From positions 1 to 38,630 of the forward strand of contig JBAWYM010000011.1 in the NCBI GenBank assembly GCA_037143575.1: a DNA stretch of 38,630 bases, read 5' to 3'. Source of the DNA: JBAWYM01 sp037143575 (GTDB lineage: Bacteria > Patescibacteriota > Gracilibacteria > Peribacterales > Peribacteraceae). This document shows positions 16,437-21,969 of the stretch, piece by piece (position 1 is the stretch's first letter; each line of letters begins with the position of its first letter). Position numbers and translations under genes: made by a program. The notes under the pieces were generated by a model. It was not told where the DNA came from and ran no database searches. It saw only the letters and a list, made by a program, of their open reading frames with translations.

Positions 16437-17752
16437 TTGTAACGCAGTCGTATCTCCACCGCCTCCTTGTGCCCATCCAATCCTTCCACGTCACTGATGG
16501 TCCGGACGATGGGTGCAAGGGCCTCCAGTCCTTCGCGCGTGAGGATCTGGTACTCATTCGTCTTCATGAAGGTCTCGACACTCACAGGGCTTGCGTAGGC
16601 GACGGCGCGGGAAGTCGGGAGGCAGTGATTGGTCCCGGACGCATAGTCTCCGACGGGGACTGGCGCGTACGGTCCGATGAAGACGGAGCCGGCGTTGCGG
16701 ATGCGTTTACTGACTTCTTCGGCGTTCCGCGTCTGAATCTGGAGGTGTTCGGCTCCGTACTCATTGGCGACATTCACCATCTCATCGATGGAATCCACCA
16801 GGATGATCGCCTGGAAGCCGTTTCCTAGTGCTGGCTTGATATACTTCTCGAAGCGACTTCGAAGGGGAGCCTGTCGTTCAACTTCAACGAGGATCTCTTG
16901 AGCGAGTTTTTTCGAAGTCGTGACAATGGGGAAGGCCGAGTCTGGGCCGTGTTCGAGTCTTGCCAGGATGTCGGCCGCCACCCACGCAGGATTGGCTGTT
17001 TCATCCGCCATGCCCAGTCCTTCGCTCGGGCCGCTCAGCATATCGATGCCCACCTGCCCGAACACCTGGAGCTTGGCTGCCTGTACCCAGGGAGATCCCG
17101 GACCGGCAATCTTATCGACTGGTTTGATAGACTCCGTTCCGTACGCCATCGCTGCGATCGCCGCCACTCCTCCGACTCTGTAGATTTCGTCCGCTCCGGC
17201 GAGATCGGCGGCGACGATGATTTCTGGATAATTGTTCGTCGGCGGGAAGAAGACGCAGATGCGCGGTACGCGGGCGGCTTTGGCTGCCACCGTCAGAATC
17301 TGACTTACTGTAGGAAGAGGAGCTTTGCCGGCTGGGACGTACAGCCCGACACTGTCGATGGGACCTTTACGGATTCCTGTGCGCACGCCAGGGATTGTCT
17401 CGATGCACCAATCAGCATCAGCGAAGATGCGATCCGCCTGCGCCTGGTGAAAGGCTCTGGAAATTTCAATTTGTTGCCTTATCATCGTGAGCGTCTTCGG
17501 TTGAATGTATGTGTAGGCTTCTGTGATTTCACGTTTCGATACGCGAATGCGGGAAGTATCGAAGGCTGGATCATCGAACTTTCGAACGTAGTCGACGACT
17601 GCTGTGTCACCTCCATTTCTGATCTTTTCGATGATCTCCCGGACCGCAGGCATGATCGCATCGATGTTCGCCTGGGACCTGCGGAAGATGCGCGCACGAT
17701 CGGCTCCTTTGAGCGCAGAGTTGCGGTAGATGGGGATGGGGGAGGTACTCAT
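16430..17752 (-). CDS. hisD: Histidinol dehydrogenase
   Basis: Last two oxidation steps, L-histidinol to L-histidine, NAD-dependent with zinc. The start at 17752 gives 440 residues and an ATGA overlap with hisC; the frame is open further upstream but that sequence is inside hisC. Motifs: GLYVPAGKAPLPTV, AGPGSPWVQAAK, DMLSGPSEGLGMADE, YGAEHLQI with the catalytic Glu-His pair, VGDYASGTNHCLPT with the Asp zinc ligand, and GLDGHKEAVEIRL with the C-terminal His ligand. The zinc-ligand Gln of the canonical S-Q-A-E-H motif is Arg here (ILARLEHGPDSA, codon AGA). Otherwise full length. Confidence 0.96.
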   Translation of the reverse strand: MSTSPIPIYRNSALKGADRARIFRRSQANIDAIMPAVREIIEKIRNGGDTAVVDYVRKFDDPAFDTSRIRVSKREITEAYTYIQPKTLTMIRQQIEISRAFHQAQADRIFADADWCIETIPGVRTGIRKGPIDSVGLYVPAGKAPLPTVSQILTVAAKAARVPRICVFFPPTNNYPEIIVAADLAGADEIYRVGGVAAIAAMAYGTESIKPVDKIAGPGSPWVQAAKLQVFGQVGIDMLSGPSEGLGMADETANPAWVAADILARLEHGPDSAFPIVTTSKKLAQEILVEVERQAPLRSRFEKYIKPALGNGFQAIILVDSIDEMVNVANEYGAEHLQIQTRNAEEVSKRIRNAGSVFIGPYAPVPVGDYASGTNHCLPTSRAVAYASPVSVETFMKTNEYQILTREGLEALAPIVRTISDVEGLDGHKEAVEIRLRYNN

Positions 17753-18837
17753 AGAAGAGCTGGGGAAAGAGAAGAAGAGAGAGTTTGCATAAATCGATTC
17801 CATTCTTTCTGCGGCGGCACAGCAGTCAGCAGGAGATTCTTCGGAACACTCTCGTACATCGACATGGATTTGATGGCGATATTCTTTTTGAGTATTCGGG
17901 AACGGACGGTGCTCGCCGGAAATGGCGTGGTGAAGAGCGTGAATGACGTCAGCGTAGGCAGGACAGTGATTCCCGGAACGGATGAGAGCTGTTTTTCGAA
18001 TGCAGATTTCCTTCGTTGAAATGCACGGACGAATCGTTCCGCTCTCTTGCGGTCTGCGAAAATCGCTTCTCCTGCGGCGAGGGCGAGACGGTTCACCTCG
18101 AAGACCTGCGTGGCGCCCTGGGAACGTTCGAAGAGGTCGATGATCTGTTCGCTAGCGATTGCGGCACCGAAGCGCAGTCCGGCGATACCGAAGCTCTTGG
18201 AGCAGCCGCGCAGGACAATGAGATTTGGGTAACGCTTGATGAGCGAGGCAGCGGTGACGTCCGAGAAATCGCCGTACTCTTCGTCCACCACCAGAATGCC
18301 TCTGAATCTTTTTAGGATTGTTTCGATTTGTTGAATAGTGAGGAGGAGATTTCCCGTGGGGTTATTAGGGTTTGCGATGAAGATGAGTTTGGTCTTGGGA
18401 GTGATCGCCCGTTGGAATGCGGGAAGATCGAGAGAGAAATCCGGTCGAAGCTTCATTGTGCGGACGGTTGCCCCCATGAAGCGGACGGCATCGGCGTAGC
18501 AGGGATACGTGGGAGAGGGGATGAGCACTTCATCACCTGCGTCGCAGAATGTGCGGGCGACGAGATCGATGAGCGCATCTACACCATTTCCGAGGAACAC
18601 GTTTTTCTCTACGTATCCGAAGCGTTTCCCGATGAGTCGGCGGACGCGTGCAATCTTCCCGATATTCGGATAGCGATTGACGTAGGACAGTTCTTTCCTT
18701 AGGGCTGCGAGCACGGGCGGATAGACTTCCTGTAATTCCGAGAATTGGTACTGCAGACAGTTCTTCGGAAGCGGTTTCCCCCATGATATTCCTGAGAGTG
18801 TGCGGACGGACCGGCGGGCGAGATTGACGATAGACAT
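17749..18837 (-). CDS. hisC: Histidinol-phosphate aminotransferase
   Basis: PLP-dependent class I/II aminotransferase making L-histidinol phosphate from imidazole acetol phosphate. 362 residues. Motifs: RYPNIGKIARVRRLIGKRFG, FLGNGVDALIDLVAR (phosphate-binding), PSPTYPCYADAVRFMGA, ANPNNPTG, VVDEEYGDF, and SKSFGIAGLRFG with the Schiff-base Lys. Second gene of the his operon: 19 bp after hisG, overlapping hisD by 4 bp. The upstream 12-bp tract CTTTTCCCCTTC is C/T-rich with no Shine-Dalgarno. Confidence 0.95.
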   Translation of the reverse strand: MSIVNLARRSVRTLSGISWGKPLPKNCLQYQFSELQEVYPPVLAALRKELSYVNRYPNIGKIARVRRLIGKRFGYVEKNVFLGNGVDALIDLVARTFCDAGDEVLIPSPTYPCYADAVRFMGATVRTMKLRPDFSLDLPAFQRAITPKTKLIFIANPNNPTGNLLLTIQQIETILKRFRGILVVDEEYGDFSDVTAASLIKRYPNLIVLRGCSKSFGIAGLRFGAAIASEQIIDLFERSQGATQVFEVNRLALAAGEAIFADRKRAERFVRAFQRRKSAFEKQLSSVPGITVLPTLTSFTLFTTPFPASTVRSRILKKNIAIKSMSMYESVPKNLLLTAVPPQKEWNRFMQTLSSSLSPALL

Positions 18838-18856
18838 TATGAGAAGGGGAAAAGTA

Positions 18857-19741
18857 TTAGCGAATGAATTTCTCTATCGGCGAAACGAGGATGCCCGAGC
18901 CTCCACATGCGCGGATCTGTTCGACAACGTCCCAGAAGCGTTCTTCGAGCACGACGGAGTGCACGGCGACGAAGGCCGGATCCGCGAGCGGAATGACGGT
19001 CGGGCTTTTGCAGCCGGGGACGAGTTCTCTGATTTTCTGGAGAGCAGTCGATGGTGCATTGAACATGATGTACTTGTACTTCCGCGCCTCCTGCACTCCC
19101 TGAGCCCGCATGAGGAGATTTGTGCAGAGTGTTTTCTTCTGCAGTTTCATCCTAGGGTTCTGAATCAGTGCTGCCTGACACTTTGATACGGTATCGATTA
19201 CTTTCAGGCGATTCGTCCGGAGTGTCGATCCGGTGGAGACGAGGTCGCAGATGGCATCCGCGATATCGAGGGTCGGAGCGATTTCCACGCTTCCCCGGAG
19301 GAGGACTTTTTCCGCACTGATACCACGATTTTTCAGAAATGCAGCGAGAGTCGCAGGATACGAAGTGGCGATTCGTTTTCCGTTCAGTGCTTCGACGGTG
19401 GTTATCGAAGAGCGTTCCTGTACGGCGATGCAGAGCGAGCAGAATCCGAAGGCGAGTGGCAGGAGGCGTTCCACTTGCAGATTTCGTTCATTGAGGACGT
19501 TACTTCCCACGATGCCGAGATCCGCCACTCCGTCCTGCACGTATTCCGGGATGTCATCATCGCGGATGAAGAGGATGTCCACGGGGAGATTGCGGCACTG
19601 GGTGAAGAGCCGGTCCTGGTATGTTTCGAATTCCAGCCCCATTTGTCGGAGGAGGTTTAGGGATCCCTCGGACAGTCGTCCGGATTTCTGGATGGCAATG
19701 CGGATGGTTTGCTGGGCCGGTGTTGAACGTACGGAGTTCAT
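18857..19741 (-). CDS. hisG: ATP phosphoribosyltransferase, long form
   Basis: First committed step of histidine synthesis. 294 residues, the long form with a C-terminal regulatory domain, so HisZ is not required and direct histidine feedback inhibition is expected. Motifs: IRIAIQKSGRLSEGSLNLL, RDDDIPEYVQDGVADLGIVG, and DAICDLVSTGSTLRTNRLKV (PRPP-binding loop with Asp and STGSTL). The C-terminal ~75 residues (PSTALQKIRELVPGCKSPTV onwards) are the ACT-like domain. A 69-bp gap carrying an intrinsic terminator separates it from the upstream hisR-like gene. Confidence 0.96.
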   Translation of the reverse strand: MNSVRSTPAQQTIRIAIQKSGRLSEGSLNLLRQMGLEFETYQDRLFTQCRNLPVDILFIRDDDIPEYVQDGVADLGIVGSNVLNERNLQVERLLPLAFGFCSLCIAVQERSSITTVEALNGKRIATSYPATLAAFLKNRGISAEKVLLRGSVEIAPTLDIADAICDLVSTGSTLRTNRLKVIDTVSKCQAALIQNPRMKLQKKTLCTNLLMRAQGVQEARKYKYIMFNAPSTALQKIRELVPGCKSPTVIPLADPAFVAVHSVVLEERFWDVVEQIRACGGSGILVSPIEKFIR

Positions 19742-19760
19742 GAGACGGAGAAGGAAAATA

Positions 19761-19785
19761 CAAAAAGCCCTCCTGCGGGGAGGGG
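19761..19785 (-). terminator. Intrinsic terminator or attenuator between hisR and hisG
   Basis: Read on the minus strand: CCCTCC, loop CCGCA, GGAGGG, then CTTTTTG and a further T-rich tract. It lies ~25 bp after the hisR stop region and ~20 bp before the hisG ATG. No separate promoter for hisG is visible, so transcription of the operon would have to pass this hairpin. Confidence 0.7.
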
Positions 19786-19810
19786 ATGAGGTCGAAGGGT
19801 TCAGATGTTC

Positions 19811-20200
19811 TTACGTTTTCGACGCCATACTCTTCCCGCGATGTGCAGCCGCGTGATGATGCCCTTTGGAAGCATGCACGAGGCTTTCGCTCGTATGATG
19901 GGAAGATCGCAGAAAACGCTGGTAACCGCCTTCGCCATCCTGGACGAAGCGGGCAACACGGGTGACGGTGGTGGTGCTCGCTCCGGTTTTCTCCATGATT
20001 ACGCGATAGGTGGTTCCATTGGCCACAAGCTTGGCCACCTCCAGACGCTCACTCAGCGCTTTCAGCTCAGAAAGTGTGGCGACATCCCGGAGGAAGGAGG
20101 CCACCTGTTCTTCCGTTGTACATGCAGCCAGCGCAGCACAGAGGGACCTGAACCAGGGGTCCTTCTTCCACGTGCCTTCGGTGAACGTTTTCTTTGCCAT
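19811..20200 (-). CDS. TrpR-family regulator, YerC/HisR-like
   Basis: 129 residues from the ATG at 20200 (MAKKTFTEGTWKKDPWFRSL). A longer frame to 20299 is rejected because its ATG overlaps the predicted -35 box. The TrpR/YerC core is clear: FLRDVATLSELKALSERLEV, a turn, then the helix-turn-helix GTTYRVIMEKTGASTTTVTRV. The tail is His/Lys/Ser-rich. YerC-type TrpR homologues have been proposed as histidine regulators (HisR) in Gram-positive bacteria, and its place directly upstream of hisG fits. L-histidine as the ligand is inferred. The promoter and dyad upstream suggest autoregulation. Confidence 0.85.
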   Translation of the reverse strand: MAKKTFTEGTWKKDPWFRSLCAALAACTTEEQVASFLRDVATLSELKALSERLEVAKLVANGTTYRVIMEKTGASTTTVTRVARFVQDGEGGYQRFLRSSHHTSESLVHASKGHHHAAAHRGKSMASKT

Positions 20201-20270
20201 GAGGTGGTGCTTGCGCCGCGTAGCTCGGATTCCACAGGAACGATTACCTGAAAAAAACGTGCGCCATCCA

Positions 20271-20299
20271 AGAATAGCGTGCGAGCGGAGTGGTGTCAA
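20271..20299 (-). promoter_or_regulatory. Near-consensus sigma70-type promoter of hisR
   Basis: Minus-strand TTGACA at 20299-20294, 17-bp spacer, TATTCT at 20276-20271. Predicted start near 20264, giving a ~64-nt leader to the ATG at 20200. This decides the hisR start. Confidence 0.8.
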
Positions 20300-20319
20300 T
20301 GTATTATCTCGATGATACG

Positions 20320-20344
20320 AACTGTTGCAAAAAATGCAACAGTT
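20320..20344. promoter_or_regulatory. Perfect 25-bp dyad, candidate HisR operator
   Basis: The arms AACTGTTGCA (20320-20329) and TGCAACAGTT (20335-20344) are exact inverted complements separated by AAAAA. The dyad sits 20 bp upstream of the hisR -35 box. No T-tract follows on either strand, so it is more like a protein-binding site than a terminator. The upstream position would suit an activator or a looping repressor. Confidence 0.6.
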
Positions 20345-20585
20345 GAATCACGTTTCAGTTCACCTATGTTGTACACATTCTGAATGTTACGGGGATCATG
20401 GATTTGTCACATTTGAACAAAACCGAAAATCGACTCATCCTGCAGTAAAACATCGATTTGTGCAGAGCCGTTATTGGTTTTGTAAAAGATTGTGAGAGCG
20501 TGAACGGGATTTGGTTTATGAGAGGCCAAGAAAACGGTTCCACGGAGGTGTGGAACGGCATGATCATTGCCAAACTCTACAATGC
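20345..20585. other. Intergenic stretch without a gene
   Basis: No convincing coding sequence. It holds only the 45-bp dispersed repeat at 20524-20568. Short ORFs on both strands lack codon or family support. Confidence 0.5.
20524..20568. repeat. 45-bp dispersed repeat (copy B)
   Basis: Contains AAGAAAACGGTTCCA and TGTGGAACGG, related to copy A at 12276-12320. The two copies lie beside two unrelated toxin-like genes. Confidence 0.55.
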
Positions 20586-20675
20586 TTATGGCAGCAATTT
20601 TTTGTCTTTATCCTCATTCACCGTCCTGTGTCTCCACAGCACCCAAATTGTATACACCCCGATGATCGTCCCAGA
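20586..20675 (-). pseudogene. 3' remnant of a paralogue of the small membrane protein gene at 21277
   Basis: The minus-strand frame reads GTIIGVYTIWVLWRHRTVNE and ends at a TAA at 20588-20586. The first 14 residues are identical to the C-terminus of the intact gene (GTIIGVYTIWVLWRH), then diverge, as a paralogue would. 41 bp (20632-20672) match 21311-21351 with two differences. Just upstream the frame is closed by TGA and no longer similar. Only the last ~30 codons survive. Confidence 0.7.
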
Positions 20676-20746
20676 GCAAGACTTTCACACTATATTCGCT
20701 TTGAGAACGATTGACGCAGCAGGGTGCATGAAGTAGCGTGTATGTA

Positions 20747-21184
20747 TTAGTGGCTTCGGCCTCCGAGGACTCCGCCAAAAGCGGGGTCCGATTTTTGTAA
20801 ATAGCCTCGAACTCGCTGGTTGACTCGCAGAAATTCATCGTCGGAGATCATGCCGATTTTTCGCAGAAGTCTTTTGCTGCTTATCGTGCGTAGTTGAGAT
20901 ATGCAGGCGTAGGAAACGCCTTTGGAGTGGGTGATGCTCTGGAAATGAATACCGGGATGCTCTTTCGACGTGAGTGGCAGCACCCAAAGCATGAGTCCGT
21001 TGAATTTCCTAAGAATGAGAACCGGGCGTTCAAAGTGTTCATTCTTTCCGTCAGTCTCCACGCCGATATTGATTCCCATCGCGCACCACCAGACTTCACG
21101 TTCGTGGAAGAACAATGTCGTGTCGATAATGCGCTCATTCATCTTCTTTTTGAGTGCATTCCATTGGTCGAAGGGTTTTCCCAT
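20747..21184 (-). CDS. PemK/MazF-family toxin-like protein
   Basis: 145 residues from MGKPFDQWNALKKKM (21184); the frame is open 11 codons further. The PemK fold signature is clear: FHEREVWWCAMGINIGVETD, then GKNEHFERPVLILRKF and LWVLPLTSKEHPG, followed by CISQLRTISSKRLLRKIG, the conserved strand-helix that carries substrate contacts. Such proteins are endoribonucleases. No antitoxin gene is adjacent, so it may be solitary or neutralised in trans. The last 15 residues (SDPAFGGVLGGRSH) are encoded by a dispersed 51-bp repeat (20748-20798), so the native C-terminus was probably replaced. Confidence 0.82.
   Translation of the reverse strand: MGKPFDQWNALKKKMNERIIDTTLFFHEREVWWCAMGINIGVETDGKNEHFERPVLILRKFNGLMLWVLPLTSKEHPGIHFQSITHSKGVSYACISQLRTISSKRLLRKIGMISDDEFLRVNQRVRGYLQKSDPAFGGVLGGRSH
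20748..20798 (+). repeat. 51-bp dispersed repeat with terminator hairpin (copy B)
   Basis: The stem GGACTCCGC (20767-20775) pairs with GCGGGGTCC (20781-20789), then GATTTTT on the plus strand. 49 of 51 positions match copy A at 11313-11363. No plus-strand gene lies upstream, and on the minus strand it forms the end of the PemK-like gene, so here it looks like a transposed segment. Confidence 0.75.
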
Positions 21185-21276
21185 AGTGGGAGGAAAAATG
21201 ATTGAGCGATACAACAAAAAATAATTGTGGATTGCTTGTGGTCGTGATGGAAGAGTGGATTGTTGTACACCTACTC

Positions 21277-21642
21277 CTATTCGCCGGACTTTGTACTGAG
21301 TGTCTTATGCCTCCACAGTACCCAAATCGTATACACCCCGATGATCGTCCCGATGGGGAAGTCGACTAGGCTCAGGATACCGAAGGTCATGAGCAGTTTG
21401 CGTGCCCAAGACTGCATCTTCAGGAGGGCGAGTCCGGCGATCAAAGAGAAGATAGAGGCGATGGTCGCTACACCTAGCATCCATGATCCCAATCCAGCTT
21501 CGATGAGGAGCCTCTGCATTTCGGGGCTGTAGGCATAGGGTCCTTTTCCGTAGATCATGTAGATGAAGACGCTACAAGCAATGACGCCGATCACTCCGAT
21601 AACGGTGTAGAGCCAGCCGAGGATGCGGAGGTGGAGAGGCAT
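21277..21642 (-). CDS. Small integral membrane protein, function unknown
   Basis: 121 residues with about four hydrophobic helices: LGWLYTVIGVIGVIACSVFI (8-27), GSWMLGVATIASIFSLIAGL (~52-71), KLLMTFGILSLVDFPIG (~82-98) and IIGVYTIWVLW (~99-110). No enzymatic motif is visible and I do not recognise a specific family, though the layout resembles small multi-TM proteins annotated as hypothetical. A degraded paralogue lies 600 bp away at 20586-20675. Confidence 0.7.
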   Translation of the reverse strand: MPLHLRILGWLYTVIGVIGVIACSVFIYMIYGKGPYAYSPEMQRLLIEAGLGSWMLGVATIASIFSLIAGLALLKMQSWARKLLMTFGILSLVDFPIGTIIGVYTIWVLWRHKTLSTKSGE

Positions 21643-21645
21643 GGA

Positions 21646-21749
21646 CAGAGAGTACAGGAGTACGAGAATACGAGGATAGCAGACAACACTAACCGGGATG
21701 ATTCATTCTTTTCCTCGTGCTCTCGTATTCTTGTATTCCCGTATTCCAA
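21646..21749. repeat. GAATACGAG-type imperfect palindrome
   Basis: The left arm ACAGGAGTACGAGAATACGA (21655-21674) is approximately complementary to the right arm TCTCGTATTCTTGTATTCCC (21722-21741). The units have ~9-bp periodicity. A single related arm occurs at 15695-15714. Confidence 0.6.
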
Positions 21750-21879
21750 TTGCGCTTTACCTTTTCGCAAATCCATTTCCCATTCCATAGGCTTTCTCGT
21801 TTCTCTTCTCCAGAACTTATGAGAGAATCACCCCCTTTGCCCAGTCGGGTTCATTCGGAATTCTCCGCGAAATCTTCCG

Positions 21880-21908
21880 TTGACCCGACGACGATGCATC
21901 AATATCTT
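21880..21908 (+). promoter_or_regulatory. Predicted promoter of nrdJ
   Basis: TTGACC at 21880-21885, 17-bp spacer, TATCTT at 21903-21908. Predicted start near 21915, leader ~55 nt. The -10 lies inside the first NrdR-like box. Confidence 0.6.
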
Positions 21909-21912
21909 GTGT
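21897..21912 (+). promoter_or_regulatory. NrdR-box-like site 1
   Basis: CATCAATATCTTGTGT matches the recalled NrdR consensus ACACWATATATWGTGT at 12 of 16 positions and covers the -10 box. Confidence 0.55.
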
Positions 21913-21928
21913 CTTTGTCGGAGGACAT

Positions 21929-21944
21929 ACACAACATCCTGTGT
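21929..21944 (+). promoter_or_regulatory. NrdR-box-like site 2
   Basis: ACACAACATCCTGTGT matches the same consensus at 13 of 16 positions with perfect ACAC/GTGT ends. Its centre is exactly 32 bp from site 1, the phased spacing typical of paired NrdR boxes. Confidence 0.65.
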
Positions 21945-21969
21945 TCCTCACGCTTTCTTCACATCCCCC

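Noticed and set aside
16898..18019. 373-codon plus-strand ORF across hisD-hisC
   Set aside because: Antisense to two intact his genes; no family similarity.
20320..20344. Dyad as an intrinsic terminator
   Set aside because: The arms are flanked by no T-tract on either strand, and it lies upstream of a strong minus-strand promoter, so an operator is more likely.
21650..21969. Possible cobalamin riboswitch upstream of nrdJ
   Set aside because: Searched by eye for a B12-box-like segment and multi-helix layout; none seen. The region instead holds a palindrome, a promoter and NrdR-like sites.
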